Part shown: piece by piece, positions 35,585 through 45,905 of the stretch | Position numbering within the stretch: the first letter of the stretch is position 1 | Layout: each line of letters opens with the position of its first letter | Origin: Sphingomonadaceae bacterium | GTDB lineage: Bacteria; Pseudomonadota; Alphaproteobacteria; Sphingomonadales; Sphingomonadaceae | NCBI GenBank assembly: GCA_029268145.1 | Contig: JAJUHA010000002.1 | Coordinates: 62,001-126,000 of the forward strand | Reading direction: 5' to 3' | DNA length: 64,000 nucleotides | Program-made: the position numbers and the translations under genes | The notes under the pieces: generated by a model | Databases searched by the model: none | What the model saw: only the letters and a program-made list of their open reading frames with translations | Told to the model about the DNA's origin: nothing

Positions 35585-36760
35585 TCACGCCGGGTTCCGC
35601 TTCAGCCACTGGCGGGCCACGATCATGCGCTGCATCTCGTTGGTGCCCTCGCCGATGCACATGAGAAGCGCATCCCGGTAGTAGCGCTCGATCTCATACT
35701 CCTTGGAATAGGAGTAGCCGCCGAAGATCCGCATCGCCTCCTCGGCGTTGCGGACGGCCGCTTCGCTTGCGAAATACTTGGCCATGCCGGCCTCCATGTC
35801 GCACCGCTCGCCCCGGTCATAGGCCTCGGCCGCGTCGAAGGTGAGGAGGCGGGCCGCCCTTGCCCGCGTCACCATCTCGCCGAGCTTCAGCTGGATCGCC
35901 TGGTGCTCGGCGATGGGCTTGCCGAAGGTCCGGCGGACCTGGGCATATTCGGTCGCGAGGCGCAGCGCGCCCTCGGCGAGCCCCACGCCGCGTGCCGCCA
36001 CGTTGATGCGCCCGAGCTCGAGACCCCCGGTTGCCTGGTAGAAGCCCTGACCCTCCACCTCGCCGATGAGCTGGTCGGCCGGGATGCGGCAGTCCTCGAA
36101 GATGAGCTCGGCCGAATCGATCGCCTTGTAGCCCAGCTTCTCGATCTTCTTGCCCACCCGGAAGCCGGGGAGCGACTTGTCGGCGATGAACAGGCTCATG
36201 CCGCGGTGGCGCGGCTCAGCCTCCGGGTCGGTCTTGACGAGAAGGGCGAAGACCTGGCCCTTGATCCCGTTGGAGATCCAGGTCTTGGTCCCGTTCACCA
36301 CATAATGGTCGCCCTCGCGCCGGGCGGTCATGCGGATGCCCTGGAGGTCGGTGCCGGCATCGGGCTCGGTCAGCGCGAGGCCGCCGCGCAGCTCGCCCGA
36401 GGCCATCCGCGGCAGCCACTTCGCCTTCTGCGCCGGCGTTCCGAACTTCTCGATCGCCATTGCGCAGATGAGGTGCGAGTTGAAGATGCCTGTCGGCGCC
36501 ATCCAGAAGGAGGCGATGCGGGCCACGATCTTCGCATAGGTCGTGGCCGGCAGGCCGAGGCCACCCCACTCCTGGCCGATGGTCGCGCCGAAGAGGCCAA
36601 GCTCAGTCATCTGCCGGACGGTTTCCTCCGGCCAGATGTCGCCATGGTCGTGCGGCACGACCGCGGGCCTCAGGTCGCGGTCGATCCACTTGTCGATCGC
36701 GTCCATCAGCTGGTTCTCGAACGCAGGGTCGATGCTCCTGAGGTCGTGGGCAGTGGCCAT
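35585..36760 (-). CDS. Acyl-CoA dehydrogenase, second type
   Basis: A flavoprotein of 391 residues. FAD loop ALTEPDAGTDLQGIRMTARR; KTWISNGIKGQV; C-terminal MRIFGGYSYSKEYEIERYYR then MCIGEGTNEMQRMIVARQ. The FGGYSYSKEYEIERYYRD form is common in enzymes for short-chain or branched substrates. ATG 36760 has GGAGAG 5 nt upstream. It lies 11 bp after the MaoC gene. Confidence 0.92.
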   Translation of the reverse strand: MATAHDLRSIDPAFENQLMDAIDKWIDRDLRPAVVPHDHGDIWPEETVRQMTELGLFGATIGQEWGGLGLPATTYAKIVARIASFWMAPTGIFNSHLICAMAIEKFGTPAQKAKWLPRMASGELRGGLALTEPDAGTDLQGIRMTARREGDHYVVNGTKTWISNGIKGQVFALLVKTDPEAEPRHRGMSLFIADKSLPGFRVGKKIEKLGYKAIDSAELIFEDCRIPADQLIGEVEGQGFYQATGGLELGRINVAARGVGLAEGALRLATEYAQVRRTFGKPIAEHQAIQLKLGEMVTRARAARLLTFDAAEAYDRGERCDMEAGMAKYFASEAAVRNAEEAMRIFGGYSYSKEYEIERYYRDALLMCIGEGTNEMQRMIVARQWLKRNPA

Positions 36761-36771
36761 GGCGGCTCTCC

Positions 36772-37281
36772 TCAGCTCTCGGACGGGCCGAAGCCCTTCT
36801 TCCAGATCAGCATGGTCCGCAGGAAGTCGCACACCACCACGCCGTGCTGGTTGCGCCCCGTGGTGCGGATGGTCACGATTCCCTGCTGCGGGCGCTTCTC
36901 GCTCTCGCGCTTCTCGATGACCTCGCTCTCGGCATAGAGCGTGTCGCCGGCGAAGACCGGCGCGGTCAGCCGGATTTCTTTCCAGCCGAGGTTGGCGACC
37001 GCCTTCTGGCTCACATCCGAGACGCTCATCCCGACAAGGATGGCGACGGTGAGCGGCGAGGCCACCAGCGGCCGGCCGAACTCGGTCTTCTTCGCGTATT
37101 CGGCGTCGAAATGCGCCGGATGCGTGTTCATCGTCAGCAGGGTGAACCAGATGTTGTCGGTCTCGGTGATGGTCCTCCCGGGCCGATGCTCGTAGACATC
37201 GCCGACGGTGAACTCCTCATAGTAGCGCCCGAACGTCTCCCGGTAGCGCTGGGGCCCCACTTCGATCACGCCTGGGCGCAT
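36772..37281 (-). CDS. MaoC-family enoyl-CoA hydratase/dehydratase
   Basis: Hot-dog-fold hydratase of 169 residues. It resembles mesaconyl-CoA hydratase-like MaoC proteins: RYYEEFTVGDVYEHRPGRTI, TETDNIWFTLLTMNTHPAHF (with the catalytic His/Asp region HPAHFDAEYA), and GDTLYAESEVIEKRES. ATG 37281 has AAGGA about 8 nt upstream. As the first gene of the operon it gives the hydration step that would follow either dehydrogenase. Confidence 0.87.
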   Translation of the reverse strand: MRPGVIEVGPQRYRETFGRYYEEFTVGDVYEHRPGRTITETDNIWFTLLTMNTHPAHFDAEYAKKTEFGRPLVASPLTVAILVGMSVSDVSQKAVANLGWKEIRLTAPVFAGDTLYAESEVIEKRESEKRPQQGIVTIRTTGRNQHGVVVCDFLRTMLIWKKGFGPSES

Positions 37282-37360
37282 CGCATCGTCCTTTCCCGCT
37301 TGACCCACCGGCTATTTGTCCGGACAACTTCGCTGTCAAGGAAAAGCAGGAGGACGACGC

Positions 37361-38242
37361 ATGCGGCACTGGGTCATCGCAGCCATGCTGGCAGCGGCAG
37401 GCGGAACGGCGCATGCCCAGCGCCCCGACCCCGAAAGCCCCGACCAGCAGATCGCCATGTTCCGCCGGATCCAGTGCTCGACGCGCGACAATGAGCCGGT
37501 CGTCTACCACTGGTCGGGGCGGGTCTGGTCCCGCGTGCCGGGCGAGCCGGATCGTCACCTCTGGAACGTCGAGGGCATGAACATCCGCCAGTGCGTGACG
37601 GTGGAAGACCCGGCGCGCGGCCGGGGCGTGCGCATGGTGAGCCGCGAGCTCATGTTCTACCTCGACCCGAAGACCGGCGCGGTCATCGACGAATGGCAGA
37701 ACCCCTGGACGGGCAAGGTCAACCGCATCTTCCATGTGGCGAACGATCCGGTGAACCAGCGCCCCGTCTTCCCGCGCGGCGCCGATGGCACGCACTACCG
37801 CCTGCCGCTGCGCATTGAGGATGGCCGCGCCTTCTGGAACATCGAGGTGCCGCTCTTCTACGAGAACCCGCTCGGCGGCGACTTCCAGGCCTATGTCGGC
37901 AACCACTACCACGCGATGGAGATCTTCAACTTCGTTGTCGACGCGAAGGCGCTTGCCGACCCGCGCAGCCGCAACGCGAACGCCGCCGTCTCCTGGGTGC
38001 GGCTGTCGGGCTGGATGCCCTTCATGGAAATGGGCTCGCGGCCGGGCTCGCTCGTCTTCAACGCGACCGGCCAGGTGGTGGGCGGGATCGAGGCGCTTCC
38101 CAGGGTCATCCAGGATCAGATCGCCCGCCGCTATCCGGAGTATCGCGTGCCGCCGCCGGCCGATGACGCGCGGCCGAACGCCACGACCTGGACCGAGTTC
38201 CGCCGGTTCATCGAGGCCGAGCGCGCCGCCGCCCGGCCATGA
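37361..38242 (+). CDS. DUF1838 family exported protein
   Basis: A protein of 293 residues with a signal peptide (VIAAMLAAAGGTAHA). It matches the DUF1838 pattern as I know it: QQIAMFRRIQCSTRDNEPVV, a metallo-like GNHYHAMEIFNFVVD, and VSWVRLSGWMPFMEMGSRPG. Function unknown; such proteins often accompany catabolism of lipids or aromatics. ATG 37361 has AGGAGG 8 nt upstream. It is divergent from the acyl-CoA operon and overlaps the next gene. Confidence 0.82.
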   Translation: MRHWVIAAMLAAAGGTAHAQRPDPESPDQQIAMFRRIQCSTRDNEPVVYHWSGRVWSRVPGEPDRHLWNVEGMNIRQCVTVEDPARGRGVRMVSRELMFYLDPKTGAVIDEWQNPWTGKVNRIFHVANDPVNQRPVFPRGADGTHYRLPLRIEDGRAFWNIEVPLFYENPLGGDFQAYVGNHYHAMEIFNFVVDAKALADPRSRNANAAVSWVRLSGWMPFMEMGSRPGSLVFNATGQVVGGIEALPRVIQDQIARRYPEYRVPPPADDARPNATTWTEFRRFIEAERAAARP

Positions 38243-38787
38243 TGGGCCTCCTCGCCGCTGCGGCGGCACTTGCCGGCGTGTGGACCAACGAGGAGCAGGT
38301 CCGCTTCGCCGAGGAGGCGGGCAGGCCCGCTCCGGCCTGGGTGGGCCTCCGGGTTGCCGACGGCCGGGTGACACCCATCGACGCCTTCGGCACCAGCGTG
38401 GGCGAGGGCAGGGCGCTGACCGCTGGGGAAGCCGCGGCCGGCGCGCCCGCGGCCGCCGGTGCCGAGCTTCGCCGCGCCCGCGCCTTTGCGTGCTGGGCGG
38501 CGATCCCGAAGGCCGGTGGCGGCTGGTGGGGCCGGCGCGACATCCCCCTCCACGACCAGGGCGGCATGGCCCGCCTCGAGACCGACGAGCCCCTGCCCCA
38601 GCGCTTCGATCTCAAGCTCCGGAACGTCGTCTGGCCATCGGGGCCCAACCGCCCCAGCCTGGTCCTCTATGTCCATGAACCCGGCAATCCGCGCGCGCTG
38701 GCCTATGCCTGGGCCAATCCGGAGGCCACCCGCGTCGGGCTCAACCTGCGCACCGTCCAGGCCAGCTGCACGCTGGCCGCGCCCTGA
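38239..38787 (+). CDS. Protein of unknown function downstream of DUF1838
   Basis: A protein of 182 residues with a short hydrophobic N terminus (MMGLLAAAAALAGVW). Its ATG overlaps the DUF1838 stop (ATGATG), so the two are translationally coupled. Features such as RDIPLHDQGGMARLETDEPL and SLVLYVHEPGNPRALAYAWA suggest a beta-rich soluble domain. I do not recognise it. The gene ends 4 bp before the convergent outer membrane protein gene. Confidence 0.7.
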   Translation: MMGLLAAAAALAGVWTNEEQVRFAEEAGRPAPAWVGLRVADGRVTPIDAFGTSVGEGRALTAGEAAAGAPAAAGAELRRARAFACWAAIPKAGGGWWGRRDIPLHDQGGMARLETDEPLPQRFDLKLRNVVWPSGPNRPSLVLYVHEPGNPRALAYAWANPEATRVGLNLRTVQASCTLAAP

Positions 38788-38791
38788 CCCT

Positions 38792-40171
38792 TCAGAAGAA
38801 GGCCTCGAGCGCGCTCGCGACATAGAGGCTCGAGCGGCCCGGCGCCGCGCCTTCGAGCAGGCCCCGCCGGGCGAGACCGGTGAGATTGAGGTCCGCCCGC
38901 AGTCTCCGGGACACGAGCCAGGCCCGCGCCCGCGCATCCACCTGCACGCCGGCGAAGCGGCCGGAGGCACCGGTCGGGTCGCGCACGCCGCTTGCGGAGA
39001 AGACATCGGTTGCGCTCGCCGCCCACAGGCCCCGGGCGATGATCCAGCCGTCGGCCCGTCCCGGCTCCTCGAAGGTGAAGCGCACCCCCGGCGACGTCAG
39101 GTTGGCGCGGCCGAGCACGCCGTAGATGGACGATGGCCCGAACTCGAACCGCCGGGCGCCGAACAGCGGGTCGAACCGGCCATAGCGCCCGCCCGGTGCA
39201 TCGCCCGAGACATGGTCGAACTCGAGCGCGAGCCGGGGCGCGCACGCGCCGCGCCAGCCGTAGCCCAGCACGGCGCGCACCATGCCGGCCCGCACCGGAA
39301 CCGCATCCCCGCGCGGGGTGTCGACCGGCGCGGCTTCGCCGCCCTGGAGATAGGCCTCGACCTCCAGGTCGAGTTCCCCCGGTGCCGGCGGCTTCAGGAG
39401 CCGGGGGCCGAGCGTCCAGAGCTTCCGGTCCCGCGTGTCGAAGCCCGGCCGGTCCCGTTCCGAAAGGCCGACGAGGGTGAAGCCCAGTTCGAAGCCCTTC
39501 CCGCCGGCCGGCGCCAGCGCCGAGAAGCCGAAGAGCTGCAGGGCCAGCCGCTCGCGGTCGAGCGCGGGGCGGTTGGCGCGCACGGCCTCCGCGTCGTCCG
39601 GCCGGCGGGTCTGCGGCAGCATCCAGAACAGCTCGAGATCGGCACCGCCGCGGGTCTCCAGCACGGCGTCGACGCCGGTGAAGAAGAAGGCGGCGTTGCG
39701 ATAGTCCCCGGTCGCGAACAGCCGGCGCGAGGCGAACTGCATCTCGGTCCGCCCGAGGACGAGGCGCAGCTTCGTCCCTTCGCCGGCGAGGTCGCCGAGA
39801 TCGACGCTCGCCTTGAGCTGGACGGGCTCGAACGCGTTGACGTCGCCGGCCACCAGCGCCGAATTCTTCGGCTGGCCATGGGTGCGGGAGTCCCGAAGCT
39901 CGAGGACGAAGCGGGCCGGCCCGGATGTCACCGTCGCGTTGAGGATGGTCCGCAGCTCGAGGACGCCCTCCGAGGTCGCGGCACCCGGCCGCACCTGGCC
40001 GTCGACGAGAGCCGGCCGCACCCGCACCGCGCCCGAGAGGTCGAACTCCGCAGCCGAGGCTGGCGCGCCTGCGGCATGCAGCAGGGCGAGGAATCCCGCC
40101 GCAAGCAGCATGGCAGTCGCGGACCGCGAGGGGCGAGGCGCGACGCGGGGGCGGGCGGCTTGCTCCGGCAT
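38792..40171 (-). CDS. Alginate-export-like outer membrane beta-barrel protein
   Basis: A protein of 459 residues with an N-terminal signal (about residues 20-40), then alternating strands to a terminal Phe (SALEAFF). The pattern FVLELRDSRTHGQPKNSALV followed by EPVQLKASVDLGDL and VLGRTEMQFASRRLF matches the alginate-export (AlgE-like) barrel family, which in sphingomonads is often found without alginate genes. The cargo is therefore unknown. Convergent with the gene at 38239. Confidence 0.75.
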   Translation of the reverse strand: MPEQAARPRVAPRPSRSATAMLLAAGFLALLHAAGAPASAAEFDLSGAVRVRPALVDGQVRPGAATSEGVLELRTILNATVTSGPARFVLELRDSRTHGQPKNSALVAGDVNAFEPVQLKASVDLGDLAGEGTKLRLVLGRTEMQFASRRLFATGDYRNAAFFFTGVDAVLETRGGADLELFWMLPQTRRPDDAEAVRANRPALDRERLALQLFGFSALAPAGGKGFELGFTLVGLSERDRPGFDTRDRKLWTLGPRLLKPPAPGELDLEVEAYLQGGEAAPVDTPRGDAVPVRAGMVRAVLGYGWRGACAPRLALEFDHVSGDAPGGRYGRFDPLFGARRFEFGPSSIYGVLGRANLTSPGVRFTFEEPGRADGWIIARGLWAASATDVFSASGVRDPTGASGRFAGVQVDARARAWLVSRRLRADLNLTGLARRGLLEGAAPGRSSLYVASALEAFF

Positions 40172-40188
40172 CGCCGCCCCTGACGGCG

Positions 40189-40454
40189 TCAGTCGGTGAG
40201 CGACAGGTCGCCGGTCAGGATGGTGAGCCCGGCCTCGTTCACTTCGGCAAGACCGCCGTCCACCTCGATCCGCTCCGGCGTGCTGCCGGGCTCGCGAAAG
40301 ACCTCGATGGCCCCCGGGCGGATGGTCGAAAGCACCGGGGCGTGGCCGGCGAGCACGCCGAAATCGCCCTCGGTTCCCGGCACCACCACCATGTGGACCT
40401 GGCCGGAATCGATCCGCCTGACGGGCGTCACGATGTCGAGGTGGAACTTCGCCA

Positions 40455-40455
<1 letters not shown>
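40189..40455 (-). CDS. atpC: ATP synthase F1 epsilon subunit (short form)
   Basis: Rotor-stalk subunit, 88 residues, only the N-terminal beta-sandwich (FHLDIVTPVRRIDSGQVHMV, GDFGVLAGHAPVL); the C-terminal helical hairpin that inhibits the enzyme in E. coli is absent, as is usual in alphaproteobacteria. ATG 40455 overlaps the atpD stop by one base (TGATG). It is the last gene of atpHAGDC. Confidence 0.93.
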
Positions 40456-41912
<1,457 letters not shown>

Positions 41913-42788
41913 CTAGAGCGCTTCCGCGCCCGAGATGATCTCGATGAGTTCCTTGGTGATCGCCGCCTGGCGGGTGCGGTTGTAGGTGAGGGTGAGGCGG
42001 CCGATCATGTCGCCGGCGTTGCGGCTGGCCGCGTCCATGGCCGTCATCCGCGCGCCTTCCTCCGACGCCCGGCTCTCCAGCAGCGACTGGTAGACGTGCA
42101 CGGCGACCGCGCGGGGCAGAAGCTCGGTCAGGATCGCCTCGGCCGAAGGCTCGAAGGTGATCGACGCCGGAAGCCTGCCCGCATCCGCCACCTCCGGCCG
42201 GCGCACCGGGATCAGCCGCTCGTCGGTCGGGATCTGGGTCAGCGCCGACTGGTAGCGGGCGAAGAGGATGTGGGCGACATCGAACTCGCCGGCGTGGAAC
42301 CGTGCGACCACGTCGTCCGACAGCGCCTTGGCCTCCTCGAAGGTCAGCATCCTGCGCCCCTCGAGCGAGCGGGTCTCGACGATGTGCCGGCCGTGGGTGC
42401 GCACAAGCTGGGCGCGCCCCTTGCGGCCGATGACGTAGAGCTTGACCGTCTTCCCCTCGGCCATCAGCGCATCCGCCTTGCGCCTGGCGAGCTTGACGAT
42501 GTTGGAATTGTAGGCCCCGCACAGGCCCCGCTCGGAGGTGATGACGAGGAGGAGGTGGGTCTGCTCGCGCCCAGTGCCGGCGAGGAGCTTCGGCGCCTCG
42601 GGCCCCACCATGTTGACTGCGAGATTGCCGATGACCCGCGCCGCCCCTTCGGCGAACGGCCGGCCGGAAATGGCCGCCGCCTGCGCGCCGCGCAGCTTGG
42701 CGGTCGCCACCAGGTTCATGGCCTTGGTGATCTTCTGGGTCGACTTGACCGAGGCGATCCGCGTCTTGAGCGACTTCAGCGAGGGCAT
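41913..42788 (-). CDS. atpG: ATP synthase F1 gamma subunit
   Basis: Central rotor shaft, 291 residues. Typical ends: PSLKSLKTRIASVKSTQKIT KAM-type N terminus and the C-terminal LTYNRTRQAAITKELIEIIS. SERGLCGAYNSNI is the conserved central motif. It follows atpA by 18 bp. Confidence 0.97.
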   Translation of the reverse strand: MPSLKSLKTRIASVKSTQKITKAMNLVATAKLRGAQAAAISGRPFAEGAARVIGNLAVNMVGPEAPKLLAGTGREQTHLLLVITSERGLCGAYNSNIVKLARRKADALMAEGKTVKLYVIGRKGRAQLVRTHGRHIVETRSLEGRRMLTFEEAKALSDDVVARFHAGEFDVAHILFARYQSALTQIPTDERLIPVRRPEVADAGRLPASITFEPSAEAILTELLPRAVAVHVYQSLLESRASEEGARMTAMDAASRNAGDMIGRLTLTYNRTRQAAITKELIEIISGAEAL

Positions 42789-42806
42789 GGGGGGGCCGTC
42801 CCGGCG

Positions 42807-44339
42807 TCAGGCAACGAAGGTGCGGGCATAGCCCTCGATCGCGGCCCTGAGCTTGTCGCGGGTCGCGTCCGCAAGGTCGCGGGTGTCGCGGATCTCGGCC
42901 AGGATGTCGGCGTGCTTCGAGCGGAAGGTCTCGAGCAGACCCGCCTCGAACCGCACCACGTCCGAGACCGGGATGGGGTCGAGGAAGCCGTTGACGCCTG
43001 CGAAGATCGAGACGACCTGCTCCTCGAACGGCAGCGGCTGATACTGCGGCTGCTTCAGGAGCTCGGTGAGCCGCTGGCCGCGGGCGAGCAGCTTCTGCGT
43101 TGCCGCGTCGAGGTCCGAGCCGAACTGGGCGAAGGCCGCCATTTCCCGATACTGGGCAAGCTCCAGCTTGATGGAGCCCGCCACCTTCTTCATCGCCTTG
43201 GTCTGCGCCGCCGAGCCGACGCGCGAGACCGAGAGGCCGACGTTGATGGCCGGCCGGATGCCCTGGTAGAAGAGCTCGCTCTCGAGGAAGATCTGGCCGT
43301 CGGTGATCGAGATGACGTTGGTCGGGATGTAGGCCGAGACGTCACCCGCTTGAGTCTCGATGACGGGAAGGGCGGTCAGCGACCCGCCGCCATTCTCGGC
43401 ATTCATCTTGGCGGCACGTTCGAGCAGGCGCGAGTGGAGGTAGAAGACGTCGCCCGGATAGGCCTCGCGGCCCGGCGGGCGGCGCAGCAGGAGCGACATC
43501 TGCCGGTAGGCGACCGCCTGCTTGGAGAGGTCGTCATAGGCGATGACGGCGTGCATTCCGTTGTCGCGGAAATACTCGCCCATCGTGCAGCCCGTGTAGG
43601 GCGCGAGATACTGGAGTGGCGCCGGGTCGGACGCCGTGGCTGCCACCACGATCGAATATTCCATCGCGCCCGTCTCCTCGAGCTTGCGCACGAGCTGCGC
43701 GACGGTCGAGCGCTTCTGGCCGATGGCGACATAGATGCAGTAGAGCTTCCGCGTCTCGTCGCCGGACGCGTTCACCCCCTTCTGGTTGATGAAGGTGTCG
43801 AGGATGACCGCGGTCTTGCCGGTCTGGCGGTCGCCGATGATGAGCTCGCGCTGGCCGCGGCCGATGGGAACGAGCGCATCGAGCGCCTTCAGGCCCGTCT
43901 GCATCGGCTCGCTGACCGACTTGCGCGGAATGATTCCCGGCGCCTTCACGTCCACCCGGCGCCGCTCGCTTGCCTCGATCGGACCCTTGCCGTCGAGCGG
44001 GTTGCCGAGCGCATCGACCACCCGGCCAAGGAGGCCCTTGCCCACCGGCACGTCGACGATGGAGCTGGTCCGCCGGACCGTGTCGCCCTCGCGCACCGCT
44101 GTGTCATCGCCGAAGATGACGATGCCGACATTGTCCACCTCGAGGTTCAAGGCCATGCCCTTCAGGCCGCCGGCAAACTCCACCATCTCGCCGGCCTGCA
44201 CCCGGTCGAGCCCGTGGACGCGGGCGATGCCGTCCCCGACCGAGAGCACCTGGCCCACTTCCGAGACTTCCGCCTCGGTGCCGAAGCCCGCGATCTGCTC
44301 GCGGATGACGCGGGAGATCTCGGCTGCGCGAATGTCCAT
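42807..44339 (-). CDS. atpA: ATP synthase F1 alpha subunit
   Basis: Non-catalytic nucleotide-binding subunit, 510 residues. P-loop [18 protein letters not shown], and [18 protein letters not shown] with the Arg finger region. Its ATG overlaps the atpH stop by one base (TGATG). Confidence 0.98.
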   Translation of the reverse strand: MDIRAAEISRVIREQIAGFGTEAEVSEVGQVLSVGDGIARVHGLDRVQAGEMVEFAGGLKGMALNLEVDNVGIVIFGDDTAVREGDTVRRTSSIVDVPVGKGLLGRVVDALGNPLDGKGPIEASERRRVDVKAPGIIPRKSVSEPMQTGLKALDALVPIGRGQRELIIGDRQTGKTAVILDTFINQKGVNASGDETRKLYCIYVAIGQKRSTVAQLVRKLEETGAMEYSIVVAATASDPAPLQYLAPYTGCTMGEYFRDNGMHAVIAYDDLSKQAVAYRQMSLLLRRPPGREAYPGDVFYLHSRLLERAAKMNAENGGGSLTALPVIETQAGDVSAYIPTNVISITDGQIFLESELFYQGIRPAINVGLSVSRVGSAAQTKAMKKVAGSIKLELAQYREMAAFAQFGSDLDAATQKLLARGQRLTELLKQPQYQPLPFEEQVVSIFAGVNGFLDPIPVSDVVRFEAGLLETFRSKHADILAEIRDTRDLADATRDKLRAAIEGYARTFVA

Positions 44340-44887
44340 CAGTTGAGGCCTTTCATCCTGGCGCCCAGCCGCTCGAGCCGGGTCTTGACCGACGTGTCGA
44401 TCTGTTCGGAACCGATGCGGACAACGAGCCCGCCGAGAATCGAGGGGTCGACGGTCACGTCGAGCGCCATGTCGCGCCCGGTGCGCGCCCTGAGCTTCGC
44501 GGCAAGCGCCTTCTCCTGCGCGGCCGTCAGCCTGTGGGCGGCGATCACCTTCGCAGTCGCCTCGCCCCGGTGCGAAGCCAGCCGCTCGCGATAGGCGCGG
44601 ATCACGTCGGGAAGCAGCGCGGACCGACCGTTGGCGGCAAGCACGCCAAGGAAATTCGCCACCAGCGTCGGCAGCTTCATCGTCTTCGCCACGGCGGCAA
44701 GCCCGGCACCGATTTCGGCGCGGCTGAGCAGCCGATCACCGATCAGCGCGGCAAGCTCCGGCGATTCGGCAAGCGCCGTCTCCAGCCTGGCGAGCGCGTC
44801 CATCACCTTGTCGAGGCTCCGGTCGCTCTCGGCAAGGTCGAACAGCGCCGCCGCGTAACGCCCGGCCAGGCTGTTGGCTGTACCCAC
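44339..44887 (-). CDS. atpH: ATP synthase F1 delta subunit
   Basis: Peripheral-stalk subunit linking F1 to the b subunits; about 182 residues. [20 protein letters not shown] is the family N terminus, and the C-terminal domain has [20 protein letters not shown]. The start is a GTG: 44887 has GAGG 5 nt upstream; 44893 is also possible. The operon lacks the Fo genes (atpBEF), which in alphaproteobacteria are usually elsewhere. Confidence 0.93.
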   Translation of the reverse strand: MGTANSLAGRYAAALFDLAESDRSLDKVMDALARLETALAESPELAALIGDRLLSRAEIGAGLAAVAKTMKLPTLVANFLGVLAANGRSALLPDVIRAYRERLASHRGEATAKVIAAHRLTAAQEKALAAKLRARTGRDMALDVTVDPSILGGLVVRIGSEQIDTSVKTRLERLGARMKGLN

Positions 44888-45101
44888 GCGCACCTCGACT
44901 GCCCCGCCGGCGGCACTCCCGGGTGGCGACCCGTGCGCAGCATGCCGGCACATTGCGGAAACGCTCGGCGGGCCCCCGCCGGCGATTTGGCGGCCGCTAG
45001 CATGGGGGTGCGGCACATTCAAGGCCATCCCGGACCCACCCGCGCCCTGCATTGCGGGCATAGGATTGGCGCATGGCGATTAACCTTTATCCATGCACCA
45101 T

Positions 45102-45120
45102 CTGTCAGATTTTTTGACAG
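45102..45120. promoter_or_regulatory. Inverted repeat, candidate activator site for the sigma-54 promoter
   Basis: CTGTCA-N7-TGACAG, perfect 6-bp arms with a T-rich spacer. The centre is about 97 bp before the predicted start of transcription, a usual distance for sigma-54 enhancer-binding proteins. It does not resemble the site seen at the two psp-locus promoters. Confidence 0.5.
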
Positions 45121-45181
45121 CGTCCGTCACTCGGGATGTCTCCGGCCATCGCAAAGTCAAGGACTTGTCCGGCTCCACCAG

Positions 45182-45197
45182 TTGGCACGAATCTTGC
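45182..45197 (+). promoter_or_regulatory. Sigma-54 (-24/-12) promoter of the PEPxxWA-CTERM gene
   Basis: TTGGCACG-aatc-TTGC: the invariant GG (45184-45185) and GC (45196-45197) are exactly 12 bp apart and the flanks match consensus. Transcription would begin near 45208, giving a 35-nt leader before ATG 45243. Confidence 0.85.
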
Positions 45198-45242
45198 TTT
45201 GCTAACGCCGCCCGCATGGTGCGGACAGAACGTGAGGGTTTC

Positions 45243-45905
45243 ATGCGCAGTCTCATTGTTAGCACGCTCATCGCGCTCGCCGCGCTGCCGGCGTCCGCCA
45301 CGACCATCCACTGGACCGACTGGACCAGCGGCACGGCCTCCAGCGCCGGCGGCGTGATCGCCGCCCCGGGCGGCACCATCAACGTGACCTTCACCGGCCC
45401 GACGTGGTTTGTCCAGGGCGGCTGCGGCACCGGCTTCTGGGCGCCCGGCACCTACAACGGTGCGTTCAACAAACCCCCGGCCTGCGACATCGTCGCGCTG
45501 GGCGTGGGTGGCACCAAGACGATCAGCTTCGATGTCGCCGTCAAGGATCCCTACATCGCGCTCCAGAGCTGGAACGGCAACACCGTCGATTTCGGGACCC
45601 CGATCGAGATCGTCGCCAACGGCACAGGATTCTGGGGCTCGGGCACGCCAATCCTCAACGGCACCGGCACCGGCTTCTACGGCGCCGGCGAGGTCCATGG
45701 CATCATCCGCCTGCCCGGCACCTTCACGTCCATCACCTTCACCGACACCTCCGAAGCCTGGCACGGCTTTACCGTGGGCGTGCTCGATGTCGCGCCTCCG
45801 GGCGGTGCCATCCCCGAGCCGGCCACCTGGGCGATGCTGATCGCCGGTTTCGGGCTCGTCGGCGTCACCGCCCGCCGGCGTCGCGTGGCGTTCGCGCGCG
45901 CCTGA
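45243..45905 (+). CDS. PEPxxWA-CTERM sorting-domain exported protein
   Basis: A protein of 220 residues with a signal peptide (LIVSTLIALAALPASA) and a C-terminal sorting signal: IPEPATWAMLIAGFGLVGVT followed by a basic cluster ARRRR, the form recognised by exosortase-type systems of Sphingomonadales. The mature domain is rich in Gly, Thr and Asn with beta-type repeats (GTGFWGSGTP, GTGTGFYGAGEV). ATG 45243 has GAGGG 5 nt upstream. It is likely surface-displayed or released, perhaps with exopolysaccharide. Its last 41 bp overlap the end of the convergent smr gene. Confidence 0.88.
   Translation: MRSLIVSTLIALAALPASATTIHWTDWTSGTASSAGGVIAAPGGTINVTFTGPTWFVQGGCGTGFWAPGTYNGAFNKPPACDIVALGVGGTKTISFDVAVKDPYIALQSWNGNTVDFGTPIEIVANGTGFWGSGTPILNGTGTGFYGAGEVHGIIRLPGTFTSITFTDTSEAWHGFTVGVLDVAPPGGAIPEPATWAMLIAGFGLVGVTARRRRVAFARA

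Larger units (their letters stand above)
44888..45242. other. Intergenic region between atpH and the PEPxxWA-CTERM gene
   Basis: 355 bp between divergent genes. The half near atpH must hold the atp promoter, which I cannot place with confidence. The half near the CTERM gene holds a sigma-54 promoter (45182-45197), a 19-bp inverted repeat (45102-45120) and a shorter palindrome (aagtc-aag-gactt, 45154-45166). No small gene is evident. Confidence 0.6.

Noticed and set aside
45081-45100. AT-rich stretch before the PEPxxWA-CTERM gene as a sigma-70 promoter
   Set aside because: No adequate -35/-10 pair at proper spacing could be placed, whereas the sigma-54 promoter downstream is near-perfect.
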